Assembly: GCF_000426485.1 (NCBI RefSeq) | Contig: NZ_AUFL01000009.1 | Coordinates: 62,001-126,000, forward strand | From: Indolivaga capnocytophagoides DSM 22835 | Lineage (GTDB): Bacteria; Bacteroidota; Bacteroidia; Bacteroidales; Dysgonomonadaceae | Direction of reading: 5' to 3' | DNA length: 64,000 nt | Shown here: in pieces, positions 10,064-19,648 of the stretch | How the letters are laid out: each line of letters begins with the position of its first letter | Numbering within the stretch: the first letter of the stretch is position 1 | Program-made: the position numbers and the translations under genes | The notes under the pieces: model-generated | What the model saw: the letters and a program-made list of their open reading frames with translations, nothing else | What the model was told of the DNA's origin: nothing | Database searches by the model: none

Positions 10064-10086
10064 CCTCGAATCCCCCCGCTTCCGCA
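10064..10086 (+). other. Putative att remnant: 3' end of a tRNA-Ser gene
   Basis: The stretch contains TCGAAT followed by six C, then GCTTCCGCA. Read as a tRNA it supplies a T-loop, the 3' side of a T-stem, the 3' side of a 7-bp acceptor (CGCTTCC) and G73, the discriminator typical of serine tRNAs. The bases to its left cannot form the 5' T-stem, D-arm or acceptor, so it is not a complete tRNA. Such partial 3' ends are what integration into a tRNA gene leaves at the far side of an element. The truncated integrase next to it supports this. The intact tRNA would lie left of the window. Confidence 0.5.
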
Positions 10087-10094
10087 AAACAAGT

Positions 10095-10123
10095 AATAAG
10101 CTGCTATTTATTAGCAGCTTATT
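10095..10123 (+). terminator. Perfect 12-bp stem-loop after the tRNA-like remnant
   Basis: Arms AATAAGCTGCTA (10095-10106) and its exact complement (10112-10123) enclose a 5-base loop and are followed by CTATTTT. Its place 9 bp after the tRNA-like 3' end suggests the original terminator of that tRNA gene. Confidence 0.6.
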
Positions 10124-10177
10124 CTATTTTATAGGATTACATCCTAAATGTCATTTTTCAGGAACCGATCTCCTTAA

Positions 10178-10300
10178 TCAGAAAAATGTAATAGAAAAAG
10201 GTTCCTGCTTCGCATTAACCATTGTTTTCATTCTAGCCAGATCAGCCATATTATCAAGATTAAAATAAAGTTCGATGTCAGGATCAAAAGTATCTTTCAA
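10178..10300 (-). CDS. Possible 40-aa protein with TTG start, function unknown
   Basis: A 41-codon frame opens with TTG at 10300, preceded at good distance by AAAGGA, an unusually good ribosome site for this window. The product begins LKDTFDPDIELYFNLDNMAD and ends in PFSITFF; it is acidic at the start with a hydrophobic end. The composition looks coding, but no family is recognised. It could be a small toxin-type protein or the tail of a decayed gene at the island boundary. Confidence 0.3.
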   Translation of the reverse strand: MKDTFDPDIELYFNLDNMADLARMKTMVNAKQEPFSITFF

Positions 10301-10333
10301 TATTTATCCTTTCATCGAACTTTAGTGTTGTTC

Positions 10334-10360
10334 GTATTGTTAAAATATTTTAAACAATAC
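10334..10360. promoter_or_regulatory. Palindrome GTATTGTT...AACAATAC
   Basis: The 8-bp outer arms are perfect complements and the centre is an AT run that nearly extends the dyad. It lies 62 bp beyond the SusD stop and 34 bp before the 40-aa gene, so it could be a weak terminator or an operator. Confidence 0.35.
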
Positions 10361-10422
10361 TATTTATAGATATAAGCAAGATTATTTACTCCTCCGAGAG
10401 TTTATTTCAGGATTAATCAAAG

Positions 10423-12444
10423 TTACCATCCCGGATTCTGTTTCAAATTCGGATTTAATCGTATTTGCTGTAATGGAACCGGAGCCAGATAATCACGTTC
10501 TCTGAATAATAAATTTCCACTTAAAGTTGCAATCGAACGCCCGTAATCAGGATCATTCTCTCCTCCACCTAAATAAATTCCATATAATAATGGGTATTTT
10601 TCGGGATAATATGCTGGTTCACCAAAATAAGTTGCGTCATTCGCCTTTGCTGTCATATAAGCAGTATTGTAAATATGACGGCCTAATTTTTGTCCGGTCA
10701 GGTTGATATGGGCGATACCCCAGCGCTTAAGGTCATCTAAACGAAAACCTTCACCGAATAATTCACATGCTCTTTCTCTGCGGATTTCGTCAAGCATATT
10801 CATTTTCTTACAAACGGTTTTGCCTAGGCTATGATCCCACCATCCAGCATCCCAAACATTTGCAATTAAAGCATTTGTTAGTGGAGCAACACCTGCACGA
10901 GCACGGTTCTTATTTATCGAAAAATTTAAGTCGGCATCAGAAATAGATCCGTTATTTAATTCACAAGTAGCTTCGGCATAAATTAAGTGCACTTCGGCCA
11001 AACGTATAAGAGGGTAGTCTGCCGACTCTGTATTATCGGATCTACCTGCTCCTTCAATCATGAATTTACGGCTACCATAGGAGCTAAATGTACTATTTCC
11101 TCTGATGGTTGGTATAAATACAGCACGTTTACTACTGTAAGCAGGGTCTTTAAGATTAAGATTTTCTGATGGTTGAGGAAAAACCGGTTCGGGGTAGGGT
11201 TGCCCTGTTGCTGTTAATTGACGTCCATCTTCGGAACGACTGCTCCATGTCGTACGATCCGGTAGATATGTGGATCCTACAAAGCGGTAGTCTCGATTGC
11301 GGTATTCGTCAACAAAGTTTTTATAACCTAAAAATTCAGAATTGTTTTGAGCATCAGCAATATTACCTGTATAACTAACCCGTATTGGTAATCCGTTACG
11401 ACATAAGAATGATTCTCCAAACTGAGTACTAATATTAGTTGCCCCCCATACAGCTACAGTATGAGATAGGTTAATTCCTCCTCGTCTTAAATCATAATCA
11501 TATTTGGCGCTAAAAATAAATTCCTTATTAGTTGATTTTCCTTTTCCTTTAAAATTAGGAATGTTTCCGCCTTTATCATCTATGTTGAAAAGATAATAAT
11601 AACTGAGAGAATCGCATTCGTTCCAAAGTTGGTATGTCCCGGTTTCAGCTTCTGTGATAACTTCACCCGAAAGCTTCTTCGATTGTGTTAACATAGATGT
11701 GATTGACGGATAGTTTTCTGGTTTTGCTGCACCTGCTCCGACAGAACTTCCATCACCATCGAAGTTAGAAACACTCTCGGCATATTTTTCCCAAGTTGCT
11801 TCATAAAGCAAAACTCTTGCTAAGAATGCTTTGGCAGCTTCTTGGCTTACTTTTCCTTTATCTACATCCGGAATATTCTTTTCAACAGGTAAAAGAGATA
11901 TTGCTTTCTCTAAGTCAGCTATAATGAAGTTTGTGACTTCATATCTACTATTCCGAGACCCTTTCAGTACAGGATCTGAGAGTGTTGGTGTGTGGTCTAA
12001 TATAGGTACACCTCCAAATATTTGTAATAGATAGAAGTGTTGCCAAGCTCTAAAGAAATAGGCTGTACCCACTGATTGTGTTATTTCAGAAGCGTCTCCT
12101 GTATATTCTTCTGCTTTTTGTAATAAGATATTACAGCCTCTGATATGTTCATATGGTTTATTCCACTGAAAATTATCTTCAGGAGTTGAATTACCTCCGT
12201 TGCTGCTTAATCCTGAAATATCTAGGTTCTGATCCATTTTATAATAAGTTGCCTTATCATTGTAATCTTTCCAACCTTCCATTTTATATAGATTATTAGC
12301 TGCCTGCTTGAAATGTTCAGGAGTTTTGAATACGATATTTTCTGTACCCTGAGATAACGGCTCTTTATCGAGGAAATCACTACAGGCAGATAACGACATA
12401 GTTAATACCGATAGTAGGAATATTTTATTTATTATAGATTTCAT
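10423..12444 (-). CDS. SusD-family outer-membrane glycan-binding lipoprotein (PUL 1)
   Basis: From the ATG at 12444 the product has a type II signal peptide with lipobox LSAC (Cys21) followed by SDFLDKEPLSQ, the usual SusD opening. The body carries SusD/RagB features: the AKAFLARVLLYEATWEKYAE helix, VHLIYAEATCELNN, RRERACELFGEGFRLDDLKRWG, and the C-terminal P-x-QQIRLNPNLKQNPGW. An upstream ATG at 12480 would overlap the SusC gene and weaken the signal peptide, so it is not preferred. At about 673 aa it is longer than most SusDs (500-600). It sits 19 bp downstream of the SusC gene and would cap that transporter as the substrate lid. Confidence 0.95.
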   Translation of the reverse strand: MKSIINKIFLLSVLTMSLSACSDFLDKEPLSQGTENIVFKTPEHFKQAANNLYKMEGWKDYNDKATYYKMDQNLDISGLSSNGGNSTPEDNFQWNKPYEHIRGCNILLQKAEEYTGDASEITQSVGTAYFFRAWQHFYLLQIFGGVPILDHTPTLSDPVLKGSRNSRYEVTNFIIADLEKAISLLPVEKNIPDVDKGKVSQEAAKAFLARVLLYEATWEKYAESVSNFDGDGSSVGAGAAKPENYPSITSMLTQSKKLSGEVITEAETGTYQLWNECDSLSYYYLFNIDDKGGNIPNFKGKGKSTNKEFIFSAKYDYDLRRGGINLSHTVAVWGATNISTQFGESFLCRNGLPIRVSYTGNIADAQNNSEFLGYKNFVDEYRNRDYRFVGSTYLPDRTTWSSRSEDGRQLTATGQPYPEPVFPQPSENLNLKDPAYSSKRAVFIPTIRGNSTFSSYGSRKFMIEGAGRSDNTESADYPLIRLAEVHLIYAEATCELNNGSISDADLNFSINKNRARAGVAPLTNALIANVWDAGWWDHSLGKTVCKKMNMLDEIRRERACELFGEGFRLDDLKRWGIAHINLTGQKLGRHIYNTAYMTAKANDATYFGEPAYYPEKYPLLYGIYLGGGENDPDYGRSIATLSGNLLFRERDYLAPVPLQQIRLNPNLKQNPGW

Positions 12445-12463
12445 ACATATAATTTTTATAGGT

Positions 12464-15400
12464 TTAGAATGTGACATCAAGCCCGAAAGTTAACAAGCGA
12501 CTGAAAGGGAATGTATTATTAGAATTTTCTCCATATTCAGGATCGTATCCGTCTTTCACTTTTGACCATTCCCACAAATCATCACCAGAGAAATAAACTC
12601 TGACTTTATTGATTCCAGCTTTTGTCAGGCAGTGTTTAGGCAGCGTATAACCAATGATTAAAGATTTCAAACGGATATACTTGTTGTTTTGTACCAGAAC
12701 ATCCTTATTTTCATAATTCCATTTGTTGAAATTCTGATCACGTGACGATATGGTATAATTTGTATTAGTGTTGTTCTCGCTCCACATCTTCCCTAAGAAA
12801 GTGTTGTTTTGTAATACATAATTGGTCATCCATGGAGCAGCCAAATATCCACTTCTTAATACAACTTGCTTGCCTACACCCTGGAAGAATGCCTGTACAT
12901 CAATACCTTTCCATTCTAATCCTGCCTTAAAACCAAACATTAGACGGGGAGCCATATCACCGGCATAATATAGATCATCTTTGGTTATAGATCCATCCCC
13001 ATTGAGATCTACAACCTTACGAGCTCCGGGACGTAACTGACTGGTTCCTGCTTCTTTCGGAGCCGGAATAATATTGTTTGATTTAGGCCCGGAGTGATCT
13101 GCATTCCAGTAATATTTTGCATAATAAGCATCGACCTCTTCCTGAGTCTGGAAAATTCCATCTGTTTTATATACATAAATAGCTTGTCTGGGTTTTCCTA
13201 CTAAGCGATTTTCGTTTTTTCCGGGATTAGGTACGTTCTCGTTATTGGTAAGTTCCATTACGGTTGACCATGCATCAGAAAGAGAAGCTCCGAAGTTATA
13301 TCTTACCTGTCCTATTTTGTCATTCCAATTAAGAGCTAACTCCCAACCTCTGGCTCTAAATTTACCATTATTTGTTTTCGGTGCAGATGCTCCTAAAACA
13401 GCAGGATAGGTAACATCGATAAACATACCTGTATTTGTTTTTACAAAGTAATCGAACGAACCTCTTAGGCGGTTGCGAAGAAATCCGAAGTCCAAACCGG
13501 CATTGTGGCTATTGATGGTCTCCCATGTACGAAGATCAGAAGTCATACCTGTCAACCAAAGTGAAGTTTGATTCGTAGGGTCTTTTCCAAAAAGAGCATT
13601 CCCAGTAGATATTCTTGCGTATCGTTCGTAATTGTCTATACCCTCTACACTTCCAGTCTTACCATAGTTGTATCGTATTTTCAGATTGTCAAGGACATGT
13701 ATATCTTTCATGAAATTTTCATTTGAGATAACCCATCCTCCGGATAGCGAGTAGAAATTTTTCCAACGTTGGTTTTCTGCTAATTTTGAAGAACCATCGC
13801 GGCGTGCAAGAAATTCAAATAAGTATTTGTCAGAATAATTATAATTTAAACGGGTAATATAAGATATAAATCCCCAAGAATTCTGACCTCCATATGCCTC
13901 GTTGTTAGTTCCACTAACCCAAACATCTAAATCAGTAAGATCTGAACCAGGATAAATCTGACCTTGATTACGTTTTGCTCCTACTTTTTTGTATGTTTCT
14001 TCTTCGGCTGTCATCCCCAACATGGCACTAACATTATGTACATCAGCAAATGTACGTTGGTAATTAACGAATCCTCCTAATGTGATATTCTCCCATTTTT
14101 CCAGTTCTTCTTTCAAAGAGCCAGGACCCTGTTTGTTACCTGTCATATTTCCTGTCCAGTCATAATACTGTACTTTGTTTTTCTGCTCTTGGAAGTTCTT
14201 TTCTACAGTTTTATATGCGCCACTGCCTGAGACCGATAACCCCTGAAGATATTTAGATAAATCATAGGTTGCTTTCATCCCTCCTCTGAATGTAATAAAA
14301 CCTGTTTTATTGCGTCCACCCTGGGTTAAGCCGCCAATAGGGTTTCTGTTACCGCTAAAGGTGTCATAAGCATCGCCTTTTTCATTATAAACAGCCCAGA
14401 ACCATGGATCGAAATAGCCGGCACCGACATCTGTACTAGGATTAATAATATCGCGTTTTTCGTATGAAATGTTCGATTCTATTTTCAATTGAGATGTCGC
14501 CTGATAATCCATATTCAGGCGTGCACCATACTTCTTCTCTCCGTCTTCGGCAACCTTTAGTTGTGAATTATTATCCGAATAACTCAACGATATCCTATAT
14601 CCGAATTTATCATCAGCCCCTGCAATACTAACCGAGTGTTTTTGGGAGGAAGCCTGACCATACAAATAATCCATCATATAATTATCAGGTTCCCAACGGT
14701 CAATATTACTACCCCGTTGCAATGTCAATGATTTACCTTCTCGTAAGGCATTGAACAAGGATTCTCCTACGTAAGTTGTCGGATTTCCATCTATTGTTGT
14801 ACCGCCGAAAGAGTTAAATATCCACCAATTGATGTTCTGATGAATTTCTTTTGGATCGGTCAATTTCGGATTGTTTGCCGCAGCATCATTATACTGGGCT
14901 TCGTAAAACATATCTAACCATTCCTTGTTGGTTGTAATAGGTGGTTGTATCCCATTTATAGTTCTACTAAATGAAGCATTATAAGATATTTGAGCTTTTC
15001 CTTGTTTTCCTCTTTTGGTTGTTACTAAGACAACACCGGATGCAGAACGAGCTCCATATATAGCTGCAGAAGCATCCTTCAATACGGAAATATTTTCAAT
15101 ATCATTGGCATCCATCGAGTTTAATTCGTCCAGAGATCCGGCCATGCCATCTATTAGAATCAGAGGACTTGATTTTCCATTTACGGATATGTCTCCTCTA
15201 ATTTTCATCTCAGCGCCTTCATTTCCCGGACGTGTCGATGTTCTGGTGATTGAAAGTCCCGGAACCTCTCCTTGTAGTGCCACAGTCGGGTTGCCAATAC
15301 CTCTGTCTTTAAAAACATCTTCACCTTTTATTTGAGAGATAGCACTTGTAAGCGATGCTTTTTTCTGTACACCATATCCAACCACTACAACTTCGTCCAG

Positions 15401-15769
15401 TGCTTCGGAGTTCTCCTCTAGTGTAATATTTACAACTGATCTATTAGCGATATTAATAATTTGATCTTTATAGGCAATATAAGATACTTTTATTTGAGAC
15501 TTGTCATTGGGTACATTTATTGAAAAGTTTCCGTCCAAATCTGTTACTGTTCCCGTTGTAGCTCCCACCACTACCACACTAACCCCAATTAGAGGTTCTC
15601 CTTTGGTATCTACTATTTTTCCTTTTATTAATTTTGTTGTCTGATTTTCGGCTAAAATGTCTTTTATCTCAGCTTTAGCCTGCAAAGAGACCATAGGTAT
15701 ACAACCTAAAGCAAGAGACATTAAAAATACCTTACTCGATGGTAAATTAGATTTTAAATTCCATTTCAT
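12464..15769 (-). CDS. SusC-family TonB-dependent glycan transporter (PUL 1)
   Basis: The 1101-aa outer-membrane protein has a signal peptide (about 1-33), a carboxypeptidase-regulatory-like domain (about 48-120, IKGKIVDTKGEPLIGVSV), a TonB box near 125-133 (DEVVVVGYG), the plug domain with the SusC-type IDGMAG and SVLKDASAAIYGARSASGVVLVTTKRG, and a long beta-barrel ending in aromatic LDVTF. It imports oligosaccharides across the outer membrane with energy from TonB-ExbBD and partners with the SusD encoded 19 bp downstream. The enzyme genes of the locus lie on the other strand beyond the regulator. There is no STN domain, consistent with control by the neighbouring sensor rather than by a sigma/anti-sigma pair. 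Confidence 0.96.
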   Translation of the reverse strand: MKWNLKSNLPSSKVFLMSLALGCIPMVSLQAKAEIKDILAENQTTKLIKGKIVDTKGEPLIGVSVVVVGATTGTVTDLDGNFSINVPNDKSQIKVSYIAYKDQIINIANRSVVNITLEENSEALDEVVVVGYGVQKKASLTSAISQIKGEDVFKDRGIGNPTVALQGEVPGLSITRTSTRPGNEGAEMKIRGDISVNGKSSPLILIDGMAGSLDELNSMDANDIENISVLKDASAAIYGARSASGVVLVTTKRGKQGKAQISYNASFSRTINGIQPPITTNKEWLDMFYEAQYNDAAANNPKLTDPKEIHQNINWWIFNSFGGTTIDGNPTTYVGESLFNALREGKSLTLQRGSNIDRWEPDNYMMDYLYGQASSQKHSVSIAGADDKFGYRISLSYSDNNSQLKVAEDGEKKYGARLNMDYQATSQLKIESNISYEKRDIINPSTDVGAGYFDPWFWAVYNEKGDAYDTFSGNRNPIGGLTQGGRNKTGFITFRGGMKATYDLSKYLQGLSVSGSGAYKTVEKNFQEQKNKVQYYDWTGNMTGNKQGPGSLKEELEKWENITLGGFVNYQRTFADVHNVSAMLGMTAEEETYKKVGAKRNQGQIYPGSDLTDLDVWVSGTNNEAYGGQNSWGFISYITRLNYNYSDKYLFEFLARRDGSSKLAENQRWKNFYSLSGGWVISNENFMKDIHVLDNLKIRYNYGKTGSVEGIDNYERYARISTGNALFGKDPTNQTSLWLTGMTSDLRTWETINSHNAGLDFGFLRNRLRGSFDYFVKTNTGMFIDVTYPAVLGASAPKTNNGKFRARGWELALNWNDKIGQVRYNFGASLSDAWSTVMELTNNENVPNPGKNENRLVGKPRQAIYVYKTDGIFQTQEEVDAYYAKYYWNADHSGPKSNNIIPAPKEAGTSQLRPGARKVVDLNGDGSITKDDLYYAGDMAPRLMFGFKAGLEWKGIDVQAFFQGVGKQVVLRSGYLAAPWMTNYVLQNNTFLGKMWSENNTNTNYTISSRDQNFNKWNYENKDVLVQNNKYIRLKSLIIGYTLPKHCLTKAGINKVRVYFSGDDLWEWSKVKDGYDPEYGENSNNTFPFSRLLTFGLDVTF

Positions 15770-16256
15770 AATTATAATTTTTGTATTAGCATTATTGTAT
15801 TTTATACATATAATGAGGAAAGGTGATTAACATTTTTCTTGATAATAGAACATTACAACATGTGTTTCTTTTCATCGGTATCATTCTTCATAGGCATATT
15901 TAGAAGTTAGGTTATATTTCTTTCTATTAAAGACATAGATATGAATGACACAATTAGAATATCAGAATAATCAGCTAAGACCATATACACATAAATATTT
16001 CAAATAGATGATCCCTATTCTGAACATTCACAATGTAGAGCTTAACTATAATATTAAAATAACTAATATGTAGACATTATTCTGTCCGTAAAGAAATTTA
16101 TAGACAACAAAGAAAAGCTGTTCTGACGTTTTTTTTGAGACAATCTATGGCAGATTTGTATTGGTAAATTGTAAGGGAACAAAACAACGATAACGCACTG
16201 AAATGCAAAATCTTATTATAGGTATAGACGAGTTCGAATAAATTTAGAAAAACAAT
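15770..16256. other. Non-coding gap between the PUL 1 regulator and SusC
   Basis: About 490 bp, AT-rich, with no convincing ORF. It must hold the promoter of the minus-strand SusC/SusD pair. I found no exact TAnnTTTG box reading towards SusC. A TAGACA direct repeat (near 16072 and 16102) is the only pattern noted. Confidence 0.5.
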
Positions 16257-19019
16257 CTATCTCTTAATATACTCATTAGGAGTTGTATTCATTATCTTCT
16301 TAAATGCTCCATAAAATGAGCTTTTAGACTTAAATCCACATTGCTCGGCAATAGACATTAATGTGTAGTTTTTATATTCACCTGAATCGGCCAATTCTTT
16401 AAATAAATTAATTCTGAATTCATTTATGAAATCATAATAATTCTTATTAAGATACAAACTAAACATCTTTGATAATTCGTATGGAGGATAGTTTATTTCA
16501 GATGCGAGATCTGATAATTTCAAATCGGGATTTGTATAAGGTTTGTTAGCCTTTATGTATTCAATTAGTTCATTATATATTTTCTCTAACCGTTCTTTAT
16601 CTGTCTTCGAAAATTTATATTTTGGCTTATTCTCTAATACAACCTCTTGGGGTGTTTCTGATACTACTGCTACATTCTCAGTTTTTGCAACTCTTATTTT
16701 TTTCCAATAAATAATAAAAGCTATAAAGACTATAAATATAATCGCCAGAAATATTACTATATATGAAAAGAATGTCTCAGAGACTCTTATTTTTACCGAG
16801 CGTTCGCTTTCAGGCTTACCAAACTCTCGGATTTTCAACAAGTAAGAGCCTGCAGCTAAATTAGAATATTCAATTTCATCATTTTCGATACTTTTTTGCC
16901 AGTCTTTGTCGTACCCCTCTAACATATATTCATATGAGCCTTTAGAAAATGAAAAATTAAGCAAAGAAAATGCAATACGGATTGTGTTTTCGCCAGATTC
17001 TAAACTCAGAGATTGCATATATTCGGGTGTTATCCTGTTTCCATTCTCGTCATTGATGAGCGACATTTTTTTACCTGATATAGTAATAGAAACAATTTGA
17101 GGTATTGAGAATGACTTATCATCGATATGATCTAAATTTGCAGTAAGTAGCCCATCTCCATTAGCCCACCAAATAGTATTATCCTTACTGTCATATTGTA
17201 CTCTATTGTAGAAAAAAGAATTTGTAATACCATCAGAGTATCCGAATAATCGATATCTCTCGGTATTCGGATTAAATTTTAAGATACCACTTAATGTAGC
17301 AAACCACAAATTATTATTTTTATCCTCTATTATCGAAGATACTACATTATTAGGTAAGATATTCTGAGTTGAGAATGTTTTTAATTCAGTAAGCTCTTGG
17401 TTAAGCCTGATAACTCCATCTTTTTGCGTGCATATCCAGATAAAATGCCTGCTATCTTCAAAAAAGTATTTTATTTCTTCTTTTAAAGGTTCAACTTTAG
17501 GGAAAATATCACTTTTTAGGATACCGGAAGGGATATCTAATAAATGAACTCCAGAGGTTGTTCCAATCCATAATCTATTTTTTGAATCGCAATAAATAAG
17601 ATTAATATCTCCGGCAATTACACCGGTACTCATTCCCAGATACTTATTTAACGTTCTGTTCTTTGTATTGTAGTTAATTAAACCTTTATTTGTAGCAAAC
17701 CACAGATTATTATTTTTATCCTCTTCGCAGTAATAGAACGCTGTATTCTCCTGAAAAACTTTTTCATCAGAAAAAGATGAGAATGTTAAAGTCTTTGGAT
17801 CAAATACAGTTAATCCTGTATATGTTCCAATTAAGTACTTATTATTATATGGTTTTATAAAAAGAATAAGGTTACCCGGTAATTCAGGAGTCGATTTAGA
17901 TGTGAATTTTTTCACAAAAGCCCGATCTTCTGATATATAATCTAATCCGTACTCTTTAGTACCAACTAATATTTCATTTTTGCCGACCCAAAATGATCTT
18001 ATAGTATTTCCTTTTGTTGAATATTGTAATGAAGGTTGGCTGTATACTTCGAATTTTCTTTTCAGGGTTTCAATATAATAAATACCTCCTTGAAAAACAT
18101 TTACCCAATATCCGTTTTGTACTTTCAATAAAGAACTAATGTTGTTTATCCTTACATTATTAGGAATATCTAAAACATCATCAATTGAAACTTCTCTATT
18201 AGTCAAAGTGGAAATAGTTTTTAACCCTTTTCCTGTAGCAGCGTATATTAGGGGTTTTTCATATATTAATTTCGAAACATCTATTCCCTTAAAATCTTTA
18301 AGCACATCCATCTGTTTCGATTTACAGTCGAATGCTATAATTCCTTCAGGAAATAAACCTATATATAAGGTATTATCGGTAAACACCAAGCTTGCTTGTT
18401 TTGCAAGCTGAGCTGCATTATTTAATGTATATAATTCAGAACTCTTATTAGTTGGATTAAAATGAATTAATCCCTTTCTCGTTATCAGCCAATACGAATC
18501 CTTCTTTTCTTCAACGATTGAAAATATAAAATTAGCAGATGAAAGTACATTAGACTCAAATATGTGATGTTCTAACTTTCCATCCCGATACATGTATAAT
18601 CCTGTTTCACTTGCAATATAAAGGATATTATCATCACTAATATACAAATCACGTACACCTTTTATTGACGATTTTTCATCTGTAGATAAAATCTCATCAA
18701 TTTTTTCAGTCACTAGATTCATACGTTTTAATCTGTTACTTGAACCAATCCATAAATAGTTATCTTTTTCCGAAATAGAAAAAATCTGAGAATCTTCAAA
18801 CTCGGGATATACTTTTACATTTACTCCATCAAAACGATTTAATCCATTATTCATCCCAAACCAGATAAAACCTTTTGAATCCTTGAAGATAGAATAACAT
18901 GTCAGATTCGAAAATCCATCTTTAGTTCCTAAATTTCTATAATCAGATTCTCTCGCATAAGAGTATTCTCCAATGCTTAAAATCAGAATAATTAGTGAAA
19001 GTAGATGTCTAATGCGCAT
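16257..19019 (-). CDS. Membrane sensor fused directly to an AraC-type DNA-binding domain
   Basis: The 920-aa protein starts with a signal peptide, then repeats with the WFGMNNGLNRFD/LWFATNKGL pattern of two-component regulator propellers, then a Y_Y_Y domain (YEYMLEGYDKDWQ and SNLAAGSYLLKI). One membrane helix follows (about 752-775) and, after a linker, an AraC-type helix-turn-helix (about 820-920; SIAEQCGFKSKSSFYGAFKKIMNTTPNEYI). No histidine-kinase, HATPase or receiver domain is present between membrane and HTH. A hybrid two-component regulator would have all three, as the protein at 36617-40699 does. Layout recalls SusR-type one-piece membrane regulators. It lies between the transporter genes and the divergent enzyme operon, so it probably senses the breakdown product and activates both. 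Confidence 0.92.
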   Translation of the reverse strand: MRIRHLLSLIILILSIGEYSYARESDYRNLGTKDGFSNLTCYSIFKDSKGFIWFGMNNGLNRFDGVNVKVYPEFEDSQIFSISEKDNYLWIGSSNRLKRMNLVTEKIDEILSTDEKSSIKGVRDLYISDDNILYIASETGLYMYRDGKLEHHIFESNVLSSANFIFSIVEEKKDSYWLITRKGLIHFNPTNKSSELYTLNNAAQLAKQASLVFTDNTLYIGLFPEGIIAFDCKSKQMDVLKDFKGIDVSKLIYEKPLIYAATGKGLKTISTLTNREVSIDDVLDIPNNVRINNISSLLKVQNGYWVNVFQGGIYYIETLKRKFEVYSQPSLQYSTKGNTIRSFWVGKNEILVGTKEYGLDYISEDRAFVKKFTSKSTPELPGNLILFIKPYNNKYLIGTYTGLTVFDPKTLTFSSFSDEKVFQENTAFYYCEEDKNNNLWFATNKGLINYNTKNRTLNKYLGMSTGVIAGDINLIYCDSKNRLWIGTTSGVHLLDIPSGILKSDIFPKVEPLKEEIKYFFEDSRHFIWICTQKDGVIRLNQELTELKTFSTQNILPNNVVSSIIEDKNNNLWFATLSGILKFNPNTERYRLFGYSDGITNSFFYNRVQYDSKDNTIWWANGDGLLTANLDHIDDKSFSIPQIVSITISGKKMSLINDENGNRITPEYMQSLSLESGENTIRIAFSLLNFSFSKGSYEYMLEGYDKDWQKSIENDEIEYSNLAAGSYLLKIREFGKPESERSVKIRVSETFFSYIVIFLAIIFIVFIAFIIYWKKIRVAKTENVAVVSETPQEVVLENKPKYKFSKTDKERLEKIYNELIEYIKANKPYTNPDLKLSDLASEINYPPYELSKMFSLYLNKNYYDFINEFRINLFKELADSGEYKNYTLMSIAEQCGFKSKSSFYGAFKKIMNTTPNEYIKR

Positions 19020-19648
19020 GAATTGTAATTTATTTACCCGAAAGTTACAAAAAAAAGTAAGAGTTTAATAAAGGTATTACCAGACTTTACCTTTCATTAG
19101 GGTGAAGTGACTCTATTTAAGGTTAAGCATCGGGACTATTAGTTCTTTTAAATTTAAAAAGACCGGCATAAATCAACATAAATAGCTGTATATAATAAAA
19201 TTACATCATTTTTGTTTGAGAGAATTTACAGATACATATATAAATAACATTGATTCAGCACCTCCTTTATTTTTTATTTATTTTTGTTCTGTCCCCTTGA
19301 TCTTGTTACTGAATAAACCAGTCAAAGGGTATCGCAACAATGTTAGCCTATCAGAGACATAAACAACATCAATATATTTAAACTTGTTTGATTTGACTTT
19401 GGTTTCTATTATAAATCCGTTAGGTCAAGAAAAATAATAAGTTGTTAACTCTATTTTATCAATGATAATGCGAAAAAAACTCATAACAATAATCATTAAT
19501 CTAATACCGATTACCTTCTTTTCTCAAGAGACAACTAAAGAAATAGTTAGAGCAGACAATAATGGTTCTCTTACCGTAAATAAAGAAGTTTTGCTATGTC
19601 GATGTCTTTTAATAAGGGAACTATAAATTCATAAAACGATTACATAAA
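19020..19648. other. Divergent control region of PUL 1 with a decayed gene start
   Basis: About 630 bp between the regulator and the first enzyme gene. It contains an exact -7 box TATTTTTG on the plus strand (19279-19286), AT-rich sequence and a 54-codon remnant ORF at 19462-19626. The enzyme operon promoter should be here. Confidence 0.5.
19462..19626 (+). pseudogene. 54-aa remnant with signal peptide, function unknown
   Basis: The frame has two in-phase ATGs (19462, 19468) and begins MRKKLITIIINLIPITFFSQ, a believable signal peptide, followed by ETTKEIVRADNNGSLTVNKE. It then runs into a Cys/Leu/Arg-rich tail and stops 22 bp before the hydrolase gene. The front looks like the start of an exported enzyme and the tail does not, so a deleted PUL gene is the likeliest reading. 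Confidence 0.35.

Larger units (their letters stand above)
9876..10422. other. Island/chromosome boundary region, mostly non-coding
   Basis: This gap of about 550 bp separates the integrase remnant from the SusD gene. Read from the left it holds an AT-rich leader of the integrase, the tRNA-Ser-like 3' remnant, a 12-bp perfect stem-loop, a possible 40-aa minus-strand gene and an AT-rich palindrome. No other coding signal is seen. Confidence 0.6.

Noticed and set aside
10020-10086. A complete tRNA gene, since the region has a D-arm-like TTAGTGGTGAAACGGC and a T-loop
   Set aside because: No acceptor 5' strand, anticodon stem or 5' T-stem can be formed with the 3' end; only the last 20 or so bases are tRNA-like.
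16257-19019. Short repeated WFG/LWFAT segments as a CRISPR-like or DNA repeat array
   Set aside because: The repetition is at protein level, from propeller blades, with varying DNA sequence and spacing.
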